A DNA stretch of 33,980 nt from Candidatus Omnitrophota bacterium (GTDB lineage Bacteria; Omnitrophota; Gorgyraeia; Zapsychrales; Zapsychraceae): NCBI GenBank assembly GCA_016212005.1, contig JACRHP010000058.1, positions 1-33,980 of the forward strand, written 5' to 3'. Each line of letters opens with the position of its first letter. Within the stretch, counting starts at the first letter, position 1. Below, in pieces: positions 24,296 through 33,269 of this stretch. Below the pieces are notes generated by a model. The model was not told the DNA's origin and did not search any database. It saw only the letters and a program-made list of their open reading frames with translations. Both the position numbers and the translations under genes were made by a program.

Positions 24296-26217
24296 AGGCA
24301 TTGAAATCCCTGTTTCTCGGACTTGCGCTGCTTATCCTTATCATTGCTGTTGCCTTGGCCGTTTTTATCGCTACCTTCGATATCAATCAATACAAGTCCC
24401 GCTTGACTCAAACGATCAGTTCCCTGCTGGGCCGGCAAGTGGAGGCCGGGCGGCTTAAATTAAGTTTCGCGCTGGATAAAGGGCTGACGTTTGTTATTGA
24501 AAAATTGTCGATGGCGGACAATCCATCTTTTGGCAGAGAGGCATTTTTAGCGGCGGATTCGGTTTATTTAAACGTCGACATCCTTAAATTTATCCTTCAG
24601 AAAGAGATTATTATATCCAAGATCGAGATCCGCAGCCCGGATGTCCGGATAGTCCGTAATCCTGAAGGCCTCTTAAACGTGCAGACCATGCTTCCGACAG
24701 AAAAACCTCAAGGACTACCGGTGACTGACCAGGCAACGGTTGTTCCTTCTCCAACGGTGGTATCAAAGGTTAAAATTTTGCCTGTGCCGCCGATGACGGT
24801 AGATACCATCACTATCGTGGACGGTTTGCTGACATACATTGACCGCGCCAGCGATCCGGCACTCATTGTGCCGTTGCGGCGGATCAACGTGAAGATTACG
24901 GATTTATCATTGCAAAACAGGGCGTTTTCTTTCCGGGCGGACGCCGCCTTGTGGGCGGACCAGCCGAATCTCCACGGACAGGGAGAGATGGCGATCGATT
25001 TAAACAGTAATAAGATCCAACTCGACCGCGGGCGGCTGGAAACGGACCTGTCGCAGGTGCAGCTTCCGGGAACGCCGTTCTATCCGGATTTAAAGGAAAA
25101 GATTCTTCTGGAGGGAGATTTGACGGGTAAAATTGTCCTTGATGATATACGGCTGGCGGCGGGACAGGAGGGGCTTCAGATTTATTCTTTACGCGGAACA
25201 TTGAGCGGTGGCCGGGCCATGTTTGAATTTTTGAATAAACCTGTTGAAGATATCCATGCGGATCTTCAGATGAACGAAAACAGCGTTGACCTTAAAGAGG
25301 CCGGCTTTTCGTACGCTTCAGGCACGGTCAGCGCCCATGGCCGGTTGAGCGATTACGGAAAGTCCAATATGTTTATGCTGGATTGCCAGGCGGCTGATAT
25401 GCGGGTGGCGGAACTGGTCCCGCAGGAGAAAATGCCTGTTTGGGATGCCGGTCGAGGCCCTGTTCGTCTGGAAGGGCGGGTTTACGGAAATTTTAATCTT
25501 GAAGGCCAGGGGGAACAATTTGCGCAATTGCAAGAAAGTTTTAAAGGCGACGGTACCTTGGATATCCGCGAGGCAAAATTGATGAACATTAATCTTCTTC
25601 GCTTTATTCTGGAGAAGATATCATTTTTGCCGGACCTGGCGCAAAAAATTGAAGCGAACCTTTCCCCTGAATATAAGGACAAGCTTGAAGGGGGAGATAC
25701 TCCCCTGGACCAGGTCACGCTCAAGGCGGATATTCACGATCAGGCTGCTGTCCTGACGCTGGATGTCGGCGCGGCCGCGTTCTCGCTGAAGGCCAACGGT
25801 CGCATTGGTCTTGACCAGAATCTTGCCTTGACAGCCGATTTTTATATCCCGGAGGATCTGTCGAACAGTATGGCCATCGCTGTTGAAGAACTGGGGTATT
25901 TTAAAGACCAGGACGGGAGGATCCATATCCCGTTCAAGCCTTACGAGGGCAAATGGCAGGAAGTCCGGATCTATCCGGACATCGGGCGGCTTAGTAAACA
26001 AGTGATCCGCAATAAAGGGCAGGAGGAACTGCGTAAGGCGATTTTCAGGGTCTTGAACGTTGAGGATACGCCCGCCACGCCGGCGCCGGAACAAGAAGGA
26101 CAACAGCCCTCCGCCCCATCACCGCAGTCCGGCGGTGAGAATACCGAACCCCAACCGTCCCCAGAGGGAAAAGTCATCCTGGACAGTATTCTGGACACCA
26201 TTTTCAAGGGCAAGTAG
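24292..26217 (+). CDS. AsmA-family envelope protein
   Basis: A 641-residue protein with one N-terminal membrane helix (about 5-28) and a long periplasmic beta-rich body. The opening [20 protein letters not shown] followed by [13 protein letters not shown], and later [20 protein letters not shown], are typical of AsmA (chorein-related bridge-like proteins linked to phospholipid transport or outer-membrane assembly). The C-terminal AsmA segment includes [20 protein letters not shown]. The last 50 residues are Pro/Glu/Gln-rich. The start at 24292 uses an ATGA overlap with the DUF255 gene and an AAGAGG site. It ends the operon; its stop codon lies inside a 14-base tandem duplication. Confidence 0.85.
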   Translation: MKALKSLFLGLALLILIIAVALAVFIATFDINQYKSRLTQTISSLLGRQVEAGRLKLSFALDKGLTFVIEKLSMADNPSFGREAFLAADSVYLNVDILKFILQKEIIISKIEIRSPDVRIVRNPEGLLNVQTMLPTEKPQGLPVTDQATVVPSPTVVSKVKILPVPPMTVDTITIVDGLLTYIDRASDPALIVPLRRINVKITDLSLQNRAFSFRADAALWADQPNLHGQGEMAIDLNSNKIQLDRGRLETDLSQVQLPGTPFYPDLKEKILLEGDLTGKIVLDDIRLAAGQEGLQIYSLRGTLSGGRAMFEFLNKPVEDIHADLQMNENSVDLKEAGFSYASGTVSAHGRLSDYGKSNMFMLDCQAADMRVAELVPQEKMPVWDAGRGPVRLEGRVYGNFNLEGQGEQFAQLQESFKGDGTLDIREAKLMNINLLRFILEKISFLPDLAQKIEANLSPEYKDKLEGGDTPLDQVTLKADIHDQAAVLTLDVGAAAFSLKANGRIGLDQNLALTADFYIPEDLSNSMAIAVEELGYFKDQDGRIHIPFKPYEGKWQEVRIYPDIGRLSKQVIRNKGQEELRKAIFRVLNVEDTPATPAPEQEGQQPSAPSPQSGGENTEPQPSPEGKVILDSILDTIFKGK

Positions 26218-26236
26218 TCAATGGCAAGTAGTCAAT
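26209..26236 (+). repeat. 14-base tandem duplication over the AsmA stop codon
   Basis: Two perfect adjacent copies of GGCAAGTAGTCAAT occur at 26209-26222 and 26223-26236. The first copy contains the AsmA-like gene's TAG stop. It is probably a recent slippage product. Confidence 0.9.
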
Positions 26237-26247
26237 CAAAAATCTCC

Positions 26248-26276
26248 TTGTCTTTCTCGCCTTTTACTTATATACT
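26248..26276 (+). promoter_or_regulatory. Sigma70-type promoter upstream of the PilZ gene
   Basis: TTGTCT (26248-26253) and TATACT (26271-26276) are separated by exactly 17 bases. Transcription would start near 26283, only a few bases before a terminator-like hairpin, so this promoter may be attenuated or the match may be partly chance. Confidence 0.5.
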
Positions 26277-26280
26277 ATGT

Positions 26281-26314
26281 AAAAAAACGACAGCCATGAA
26301 AGGCTGTTTTTTTA
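26281..26314. terminator. Intrinsic terminator, probably bidirectional
   Basis: Seven A residues, stem ACAGCC/GGCTGT (26290-26295 with 26302-26307), a six-base ATGAAA loop and a run of T residues (26307-26313). The flanking A and T tracts can also pair, so it could work on both strands. It lies about 65 bases after the AsmA stop and ends the redox operon. Confidence 0.85.
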
Positions 26315-26325
26315 TTGGGGGAGAA

Positions 26326-27441
26326 ATGGCGGCCAGGGATTTTCAGAGGATGATCGCAGGCGAAGCCAGGCACGATGTCCGTGTCGGGGAAAATACCCGG
26401 TTGTTGTGGCACATTAAAGAGGGCGGCTTGGCCGGCGAGGGCAGGGTGCGCAATATCAGCTCTTCCGGTATGCTGGTTGAGTTGACGTCGGTCCATACCA
26501 TCCCTGAAGAAAGCATTCTCTCTTTCGATTCAAACCCCAACGAGGCCAATTACATACCGCAGGCAGGCCGTCTGGTTTGGCAGAGGCGCAAACGCTTTGC
26601 AGGCGATACGCGTTTGTGCGGCGTTCAATTTACCGACGTGCCGGAAGTCATCCTTTCCCGGCTGGGTAAAAGGATCGATGACGGCGTGCAGGCCCTCGTC
26701 CGGATGTGGAAAATCACCAACGTGGTCGGCCGTTTTGCAAGCGTCGTGGCCATAGCCTTGATCGTTTATTCCGGCTGGCTCGGCTGGGTCATTTATCAGG
26801 GCACAGCCCAATCCGCGGACAAACTTCTCGGTAATTCCAGTGATCAGGCTGCGTTGACACGGGAGTACCAAAGGCTTTATACGGACACCACCCACAGGCT
26901 GACTGATGTTACCTTGGAACTGAACCAAACAACCGCCTTGTATCAACAAAGCCAGCAAGTCCTGCAGAGCAGCCAACAGGAACTGGTGGTACTTAAATCC
27001 GTTTTGTCCCAAACCGAAACCATGCTTGCCCAGGCGCAAAGCCAGAATACCCGGAATGTTCAAGGCTCTGATGCGGCTGTCAGGCAGGATATGAATGCCC
27101 TGAAACCCGCTTTGAACGATCCTGTGACGGCTGATATTCGTGACATTCCGGCGGGAAAGACATTGATCGCTTTGTATCAGGACAAGATCCAGGCGGTCCG
27201 CGCCCAAATTGACCAGATCAGGCGTGATGAGCAGGCGGGCAGGATAACCGCTTTGCGGGAGCGCGACCGTGTCCGTCTTATGCTGGGCAACCAGGGCTAT
27301 TTTGTACGTGATGGCCGGGATATCCAGGTCAATATGGCACAATATCGCGCGGCGAACCCCAATGCCGCCGGTGGTTACTCCGGGCAAACGCCGCAATCCG
27401 ACTCCCGGGTCAAGGTCAACGTTACGGTCTTCCAGCAGTAA
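26326..27441 (+). CDS. PilZ-domain protein with membrane helix and coiled coil
   Basis: A 371-residue predicted c-di-GMP receptor. The N-terminal PilZ domain (about 10-120) carries both binding motifs: RHDVR (RxxxR) and NISSSG ([DN]xSxxG). A membrane helix follows (about 140-163), then a Gln/Ser-rich coiled coil (about 180-265) outside the membrane. A C-terminal region follows with DIPAGKTLIALYQDKIQAVR and an end rich in Gly/Gln/Asn. The layout suggests that cytoplasmic c-di-GMP binding is relayed to a periplasmic coiled coil. The start is ATG 26326 next to GGGGGAG; upstream in-frame Mets lie in the terminator or before the promoter. No GGDEF or EAL protein is in the window. Confidence 0.8.
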   Translation: MAARDFQRMIAGEARHDVRVGENTRLLWHIKEGGLAGEGRVRNISSSGMLVELTSVHTIPEESILSFDSNPNEANYIPQAGRLVWQRRKRFAGDTRLCGVQFTDVPEVILSRLGKRIDDGVQALVRMWKITNVVGRFASVVAIALIVYSGWLGWVIYQGTAQSADKLLGNSSDQAALTREYQRLYTDTTHRLTDVTLELNQTTALYQQSQQVLQSSQQELVVLKSVLSQTETMLAQAQSQNTRNVQGSDAAVRQDMNALKPALNDPVTADIRDIPAGKTLIALYQDKIQAVRAQIDQIRRDEQAGRITALRERDRVRLMLGNQGYFVRDGRDIQVNMAQYRAANPNAAGGYSGQTPQSDSRVKVNVTVFQQ

Positions 27442-27486
27442 TATCTGCAGACGAAGAACCTCACTTTCTTCTCCAAACACTTTCTT

Positions 27487-27717
27487 ATGAAAATCGAAGT
27501 GAAGGTCATCCCGGGTGCCAGGAGAAACGCGATCCTCCCGCAAGGGACGCAAGGGACGGGATTGAAAGTCTATTTAACCGCCCCCGCGGCGGACGGCAAA
27601 GCCAACAAGGCGCTTGTCGAAATTCTCGCCGATCATTATCGTGTCCGCAAACAGCAAATCGAAATCATAAAAGGATTGAAATCCCGCCATAAAATTATTA
27701 TTATAAGTGATATTTAA
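27487..27717 (+). CDS. DUF167 family protein (YggU-like)
   Basis: A 76-residue soluble protein with the family pattern VKVIPGARRNAI, LKVYLTAPAADGKANKALVE and IIKGLKSRHKIIII. The small alpha/beta fold is widespread; its biochemical role is not established. No strong ribosome site is visible before ATG 27487. It lies 45 bases after the PilZ gene and 21 before the YqeY gene. Confidence 0.92.
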   Translation: MKIEVKVIPGARRNAILPQGTQGTGLKVYLTAPAADGKANKALVEILADHYRVRKQQIEIIKGLKSRHKIIIISDI

Positions 27718-27738
27718 TCAGGCAAAATGGAGGTGTCC

Positions 27739-28188
27739 ATGTTGGAAGATCAGCTCCAGAAAGATTACGTGCAGGCCATGAAAGACCGCGACGCGGTCAA
27801 GTCCTCGACCGTCAATTTCCTGCGCGCGCAGCTTAAAAACGTCCGGATCGAAAAGCGTGTCGAAGGTCTCGAAGACAAGGACGTGGTCGCCGTCATCAAA
27901 AAGCAGATCAAACAGCGGCAGGATTCTATCGAGCAGTATCAAAAAGGCGGCCGCAATGATCTGGCCGATAAGGAAATCGCCGAGATGGCTGTCCTGAAGA
28001 CTTATCTGCCGCAAGAGCTCTCCGAGGCCGAATTGCAGGGGTTGGTGGCAAAAGCGATCAGGGAAACCGGCGCCCAATCAATAAAGGATATGGGGAAGGT
28101 CATTAAGGCGGTCGCGGCCGAGGCGCAGGGCAAAGCCGATAACAAGGTCGTAAGTGAATTGGTCAAAAAGGCGCTGGCGGGAGCTTAG
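27739..28188 (+). CDS. yqeY: GatB/YqeY-domain protein
   Basis: A 149-residue helical protein of the YqeY family, related to the tRNA-binding tail of GatB amidotransferase. The pattern DYVQAMKDRDAVKSSTVNFL then RAQLKN near the N-terminus, QRQDSIEQYQKGGRNDLADK, and the GAQSIKDMGKVIKAV end are all typical. Its exact role in tRNA or ribosome biology is unclear. The start at 27739 is set by GGAGGT four bases upstream; the in-frame ATG at 27727 precedes that site. The deacetylase gene starts on the base after this stop codon. Confidence 0.93.
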   Translation: MLEDQLQKDYVQAMKDRDAVKSSTVNFLRAQLKNVRIEKRVEGLEDKDVVAVIKKQIKQRQDSIEQYQKGGRNDLADKEIAEMAVLKTYLPQELSEAELQGLVAKAIRETGAQSIKDMGKVIKAVAAEAQGKADNKVVSELVKKALAGA

Positions 28189-28980
28189 ATGGACGGCCGT
28201 TTTGCCGGGAAGAAAGTTTTAGCCGTTGGATTAACAGCAGTCTTGATTGCCGTCGTTGCCGCAGTCACGACGGGTTATCGGGGATATGCGGTCCCTATTA
28301 TGATGTATCATCATGTCAGCCCTGATAACGTTTCCCAATCCGATACGGTCAGCCCCCGGCGTTTCGAATGGCACATGGCTTATTTGAAAGCGAACCATTT
28401 TAACGTTTTATCCTTGAGCGATTTGGTACGGGCCGTCAGGGAAAGAAAATCGTTGCCGCGCAAGAGCGTCGTGATTACATTTGACGATGGCTATCAGGAC
28501 AATTACACGCACGCTTTCCCCGTTTTAAAGAAGTATCATTTTCCAGCCACGATGTTTGTCATTTCTGATGTTATCAATACGCCGGGGTTCCTGACGACAG
28601 CCCAGATCAGGGAAATGGCGGCTTGGGGCATCGAAATCGGAAGTCACACCCGTACGCACCCGTATCTTCCGGAAACTCCCGAAGGCCGGCTTGCGGATGA
28701 GATTGCCGGCAGCAAACGTAAACTTGAAGAGGACCTGGGTATCCGGGTCGTTCATTTTTGTTATCCTTCCGGGGGGTTTAATGAAGAGATCAAGGACATC
28801 GTCCGCCGCAGCGGATATGAGAGCGCCTCTACGACCAACCGGGGGGATGACCGCTCCGGCCGTGACGTATATGAACTCAAGCGCGTTCGTTTCAGCGATG
28901 ATGACCGTCATGTCACGGATCTGTGGATAAAGTTAACGGGATTGTATAATTTGTCCCGGCAAAACAAGAGTCCCTATTAG
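28189..28980 (+). CDS. Polysaccharide deacetylase (CE4/NodB family), membrane-anchored
   Basis: A 263-residue protein with one N-terminal hydrophobic helix (about 10-28) and a NodB homology domain. Motif 1 is TFDDGYQDN with D99/D100; motif 2 is IGSHTRTHPYL, with metal ligands H153 and H157; motif 3 is FCYPSGGFNEE. These enzymes remove N-acetyl groups from chitin, peptidoglycan or exopolysaccharide, using a divalent metal. The MMYHHV opening is typical of the exported PgaB/IcaB-like branch. It begins directly after the YqeY stop with GGGAG upstream, and the GH94-like gene follows after 2 bases. The natural substrate is not evident. Confidence 0.92.
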   Translation: MDGRFAGKKVLAVGLTAVLIAVVAAVTTGYRGYAVPIMMYHHVSPDNVSQSDTVSPRRFEWHMAYLKANHFNVLSLSDLVRAVRERKSLPRKSVVITFDDGYQDNYTHAFPVLKKYHFPATMFVISDVINTPGFLTTAQIREMAAWGIEIGSHTRTHPYLPETPEGRLADEIAGSKRKLEEDLGIRVVHFCYPSGGFNEEIKDIVRRSGYESASTTNRGDDRSGRDVYELKRVRFSDDDRHVTDLWIKLTGLYNLSRQNKSPY

Positions 28981-28982
28981 CC

Positions 28983-31900
28983 ATGAGTCGTAAGGATATA
29001 ACAACGTATTCGTTAAATGACGAAGGGCGCTTTATTATAGAAAATTATAATCAGAGCAAGCCCTTCAGTAATTTTTTTCCGGGCATTGCCGGTACGCGGG
29101 GCATCCCGATGTGGGTGTTTTATGTTAACCGCGGCCAGGCAATCGCCAGTTTCGGTGTTGAATCCAAAGACAAAGCGATCATGGAATTCCAGCCGGCCAA
29201 CAAGGCTTACCGGTTGACGTCCTTGCAGGGGTTCCGCACCTTTCTTAAAATCCGCCGCGGTTCGAAAACGGTTTACTGGGAACCGTTCCAGAATCATCTT
29301 CCCGGTACGGATTTCAAGAAGTTCCAGCGTATGTCCATATCTGCCCATGACCTGACTCTGACTGAAAACAACCTGGACCTGGGGCTTGAGGTCCGCGTGA
29401 ATTATTTCACGATGCCTGAAGAGCCCTATTCCGCGCTGGTGCGGCGCGTTACGGTCATCAATAAAGGTAAAAAATCCTGCTCCGTGGAAATGCTCGACGG
29501 CCTGCCTTTGATCGTCCCGTACGGGATGAAAGATTGGGTCCTTAAAAATATGTCACGCACGGGCGAGGCCTGGGTTCAGGTCGGTAATGTCAGGGAGAAG
29601 GCGCCATATTATAACCTCACGGTTGAGATCTCCGATACTCCGCAGGTGACCCATATTCATGAAGGGAATTTTTTCTTCGCTTTTGATCTGGAGGGCAGGA
29701 ATCCCCGGCTGTTAGACCCGGTGGTTGAATCCGCGCGGGTCTTTGGCCCGGCTTGTGACTTTTCGGCCCCGCAACAGTTTATCAGCAGTAATTTTTCCCG
29801 GAATTCAGGCCAGAAGACCACCAACCGCATGCCGTCGGCATTCAGTTATGCCCGGTTTATGCTGAAGGCCGGGGGAGAGAGGGAAATAGTTTCCTTGTTC
29901 GGCTATGTCCCGGACGTCGCGAGGCTCAACCAGATCGTCCGCCAGGCTACGGATAAAGACGGATTTACCACCCAGAAAGCATCCCGCAACCAGGAAATTA
30001 TCGACGGTATTAGAAGCCATGCTTTGACGCGGAGTTCTTCGAAGGCTTTTGACCTGTACGCCGGGCACACGTTCCTGGATAATATTTTGCGCGGCGGACT
30101 GCCGGTTTCGGTGAAGACGGCGCGCGGGGCCGGGGCCTTCAATGTGTACAGCCGCAAACATGGCGACCTGGAGCGCGATTATAATTATTTCGTTGTCTCC
30201 CCGACGTTCTATTCGCAGGGAAACGGGAATTACCGCGACGTCAACCAGAACCGGCGCAACGACGCGTGGTTTAACGCGGATGTCGGTGACAGCCACCTCG
30301 TCAGTTTTATGAATCTTGTCCAGGCCGACGGGTACAATCCGCTGATCGTCAAGGGGACGGTATTCCATCTGGTGAATACTGAAAAATTAGGGGGGTTTCT
30401 GGATAAGTGTGTTCTGCCGCAGAGCCGCGCGGTGTTAAAAGAATTTCTGCACAAAAATTTTGCGCCGGGTGACCTGTTCCGTTTCATCGACAGCCAGGAG
30501 ATTAAACTTGCGGTCGAGCCCGGTATATTTCTGGATCGCGTGCTGGAGCTTTGTCAGCGCCAGGAAACAGCCGATCATGGGGAGGGGTTCTGGACGGATC
30601 ACTGGACGTATAACCTGGACTTGATTGAAAGTTATCTGGCCCTGTATCCGGAGGATTTACGCGGGGTCCTTCTGGAGCGCAAGACGCTTAGTTTTTACCG
30701 CAACACGCATTATGTCCTGCCGCGGTCGCAGCGTTATGTTTTGACGGACAAGGGTGTGCGTCAATACCATTCGGTCGCTAAAGAAGCGCTGCAAGATAAA
30801 CCGCTGAAAGGACATTTTCTCCGTGCCGCGCACGGGGAAGGAGATATTTATCATACGACCCTTTTTGTGAAAATCCTTTGTCTCGTTGCCAGCAAAATCG
30901 CCACGCTGGACCCCAGCGGGACAGGCGTCGAGATGGAAGCGGACAAGCCCAACTGGTATGACGCTTTAAACGGGCTGCCCGGGCTTTTGGGATCGTCAGT
31001 TTCGGAGACTTTTGAAATCCAACGAATCTGCCAGTTTTTATTGGAGGCCATCGCTGAACTGTCTTTCAAAGGGGATGAGATGGTCCTGATTTTTGAGGAA
31101 CTGGCCGAGTTTATTTCCGGTTTAAAATCAGTTCTCGCAGATACACAAGACCCGCTGGAGTACTGGCTGAAGTCCAATGATCTCAAGGAAGAATACCGGC
31201 GCAAGGTCCTCGACGGTATTGACGGGAAGGAAAAAGATTTTTCAGTCAATGAAATCAAGGGGTTTCTGGCGCTGGCGCTGGCGCGCGCGCAAAAAGCCGT
31301 GGCTTCAGCCCAAGACGCGCAAGGCCGGCTTGCCACATATTTCTATCATGAGGTGACCGAATACAAGCGTCAGGCGGACGGCAAGCACGTCTGGCCGCTT
31401 AAGTTCCGGCGTCACGCCTTGCCGGCATTTCTGGAAGGATATGTCCACGCCTTGCGGACTGCCGAAGACGCCGCGGCCGCGCGTAAACTTTATCTGCAAG
31501 TGCGGACCAGCGGCCTGTTCGACAAATCTTTAAAGATGTACAAGGTCAACGCTGATATTTCCAGCTCGTCGGAAGAGATCGGGCGCGCGCGGATTTTTCC
31601 GCCGGGCTGGCTGGAAAATGAGTCTATCTGGCTCCATATGGAATATAAATTTCTTCTGGAGCTTCTGCGGGCGGGATTGTATGAAGAATTTTTCGAAAAT
31701 TTTCAGAAGGTCCTGGTTCCATTCTTGAACCCGGAGCGTTACGGCCGCAGTATTCTGGAGAATTCTTCATTTTTGGTCAGCAGCGCCCACCAGGACAAAT
31801 CTTTGCACGGCCAGGGGTTCGTCGCCCGTCTTTCCGGAAGCACGGCCGAATTTCTTCATATGTGGTTATTGATGAACGCGGGTGCCAATCCATTTTTTGT

Positions 31901-32237
31901 CAAAAAAGGGGAACTGTGCTTGCAGTTCAAGCCGGCTTTGCCGGGATGGCTGTTTACCCGACAGCCAACCACTCTGGATTACATAAATCAATCTTCGCAG
32001 AAAATGACTGTCCATCTTCCCGCTCATGTGTATGCATTCCAGTTTTTGGGGTCGACGCTGGTTGTGTACCACAACCCCAAACACCGGGACACGTACCAGG
32101 CCGCTGTTCAAGAGATCCGTCTGACGTATTCGTATGTGCCGCAGCCGGTCGTGCTCTCCACTTCATTTATACCGCCTCCGCATTCCCAGGAAATCCGTAA
32201 AAATAAAGTTCAGCGCGTGGATATTTATTTTCAGTAG
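28983..32237 (+). CDS. GH94-like (cellobiose phosphorylase-related) protein
   Basis: A 1084-residue protein with no signal peptide, so probably cytoplasmic. An N-terminal beta-sandwich domain (about 20-310) precedes an alpha/alpha barrel. GH94-like pieces include GNYRDVNQNRR (415-425), the FWTDHWTYNLDLIESYL run, and PNWYD at 656-660, which lies where GH94 enzymes have the xDWND-type catalytic Asp. The C-terminal GRSILENSSFLVSSAHQD then GQGFVARLSGSTAE also fits. Glycoside phosphorylases cleave glucans with phosphate to give a sugar 1-phosphate. It is longer than typical GH94 enzymes (about 800) and closer in size to GH149 or GH161 beta-1,3-glucan phosphorylases, so substrate is open. It follows the deacetylase by two bases. 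Confidence 0.7.
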   Translation: MSRKDITTYSLNDEGRFIIENYNQSKPFSNFFPGIAGTRGIPMWVFYVNRGQAIASFGVESKDKAIMEFQPANKAYRLTSLQGFRTFLKIRRGSKTVYWEPFQNHLPGTDFKKFQRMSISAHDLTLTENNLDLGLEVRVNYFTMPEEPYSALVRRVTVINKGKKSCSVEMLDGLPLIVPYGMKDWVLKNMSRTGEAWVQVGNVREKAPYYNLTVEISDTPQVTHIHEGNFFFAFDLEGRNPRLLDPVVESARVFGPACDFSAPQQFISSNFSRNSGQKTTNRMPSAFSYARFMLKAGGEREIVSLFGYVPDVARLNQIVRQATDKDGFTTQKASRNQEIIDGIRSHALTRSSSKAFDLYAGHTFLDNILRGGLPVSVKTARGAGAFNVYSRKHGDLERDYNYFVVSPTFYSQGNGNYRDVNQNRRNDAWFNADVGDSHLVSFMNLVQADGYNPLIVKGTVFHLVNTEKLGGFLDKCVLPQSRAVLKEFLHKNFAPGDLFRFIDSQEIKLAVEPGIFLDRVLELCQRQETADHGEGFWTDHWTYNLDLIESYLALYPEDLRGVLLERKTLSFYRNTHYVLPRSQRYVLTDKGVRQYHSVAKEALQDKPLKGHFLRAAHGEGDIYHTTLFVKILCLVASKIATLDPSGTGVEMEADKPNWYDALNGLPGLLGSSVSETFEIQRICQFLLEAIAELSFKGDEMVLIFEELAEFISGLKSVLADTQDPLEYWLKSNDLKEEYRRKVLDGIDGKEKDFSVNEIKGFLALALARAQKAVASAQDAQGRLATYFYHEVTEYKRQADGKHVWPLKFRRHALPAFLEGYVHALRTAEDAAAARKLYLQVRTSGLFDKSLKMYKVNADISSSSEEIGRARIFPPGWLENESIWLHMEYKFLLELLRAGLYEEFFENFQKVLVPFLNPERYGRSILENSSFLVSSAHQDKSLHGQGFVARLSGSTAEFLHMWLLMNAGANPFFVKKGELCLQFKPALPGWLFTRQPTTLDYINQSSQKMTVHLPAHVYAFQFLGSTLVVYHNPKHRDTYQAAVQEIRLTYSYVPQPVVLSTSFIPPPHSQEIRKNKVQRVDIYFQ

Positions 32238-32271
32238 TATAATATCAGTCGCTAGCCGAAGGGAGGAATAT

Positions 32272-33267
32272 ATGACGACTTCCGAGATAGCTATCCTCAA
32301 TGAACGTGTCCGAAAGGAAAACGGCTGTATCGAAGCCATCCTTCTGGAGACGCAAAAAGTCATCGTCGGCCAGAAAGACCTTCTGGAGCGCATGATGGTT
32401 GGACTCCTGGCCAACGGACATATTCTTTTGGAAGGCGTGCCGGGCCTTGCCAAGACGACCGCCGTCAAAACGATCGCCGCGACGATTAAAGCCAAATTCC
32501 AGCGTCTGCAGTTTACGCCGGACATGCTGCCCGCCGACCTGACCGGGACGCTCATCTTTGACCAGCGCACCGGCGGGTTTCAGGTCAAGAAGGGACCGAT
32601 TTTTGCCAACATTATTTTGGCGGATGAAATCAACCGCGCCCCGGCCAAGGTCCAGAGCGCTCTTCTGGAAGCGATGCAGGAACGCCAGGTCACCATTGGT
32701 GAAGAAACTTTTAAACTCCCCGATCCGTTTTTGGTTTTGGCGACGCAAAATCCAATTGAGCAGGAAGGCACCTATCCGCTGCCTGAAGCCCAGGTGGACC
32801 GCTTCATGCTTAAACTCAAGGTCGATTACCCCTCGAAAGAAGAAGAATTTAAGATTTTGCAGCGGATGGCTTTTACCAAATCGGTGATTGAGACCAAAGA
32901 AATCATCCACCCTGAAGATCTTCTACGGGCGCGCGATGTGGTGGACGCGATCTACGTTGATGAGAAAATCCAGAAATACATCGTGGATATCGTGGACGCC
33001 ACGCGTAACCCGCAGACCTATCGTCTGGCAAATATCAAGAACCTGATCCATTACGGTGCCTCGCCGCGGGCGAGCATTTATCTGGCGGTCGCCGCCAAGG
33101 CGTACGCGTTTTTGCAGGGCCGCGGGTATGTCACGCCCCAAGACGTCAAATCCATCGGCCTGGATGTGTTGCGCCACCGGATCATCGTCAGTTATGAGGC
33201 CGAGGCGGAAGAAAAGAATTCCGAAGATATCATTAAAATTATTTTTAACGAGATCGAAGTGCCGTAA
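32272..33267 (+). CDS. MoxR-family AAA+ ATPase
   Basis: A 331-residue cytoplasmic chaperone-like ATPase. Walker A is GVPGLAKTT (55-63), Walker B is IILADEINRAPAKVQSALLE (114-133 overall), and EAMQERQVTIGEET, ATQNPIEQEGTYPLPEAQVD and the C-terminal lid GASPRAS are all diagnostic of MoxR. These ATPases help metal insertion or folding of partner proteins and normally sit with DUF58 and VWA genes, as here. GGGAGG five bases upstream fixes the start at 32272; the longer frame overlaps the GH94-like gene. A TATAAT at 32238-32243 lies in the gap, but has no clear -35. Confidence 0.95.
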   Translation: MTTSEIAILNERVRKENGCIEAILLETQKVIVGQKDLLERMMVGLLANGHILLEGVPGLAKTTAVKTIAATIKAKFQRLQFTPDMLPADLTGTLIFDQRTGGFQVKKGPIFANIILADEINRAPAKVQSALLEAMQERQVTIGEETFKLPDPFLVLATQNPIEQEGTYPLPEAQVDRFMLKLKVDYPSKEEEFKILQRMAFTKSVIETKEIIHPEDLLRARDVVDAIYVDEKIQKYIVDIVDATRNPQTYRLANIKNLIHYGASPRASIYLAVAAKAYAFLQGRGYVTPQDVKSIGLDVLRHRIIVSYEAEAEEKNSEDIIKIIFNEIEVP

Positions 33268-33269
33268 AA

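Noticed and set aside
26530-27552. 340-residue open frame on the minus strand
   Set aside because: Antisense to the PilZ gene with its intact motifs; no ribosome site or family pattern on the minus strand.
32238-32243. TATAAT before the MoxR gene as a promoter
   Set aside because: No acceptable -35 hexamer lies 16-18 bases upstream; kept only as a remark in the MoxR entry.
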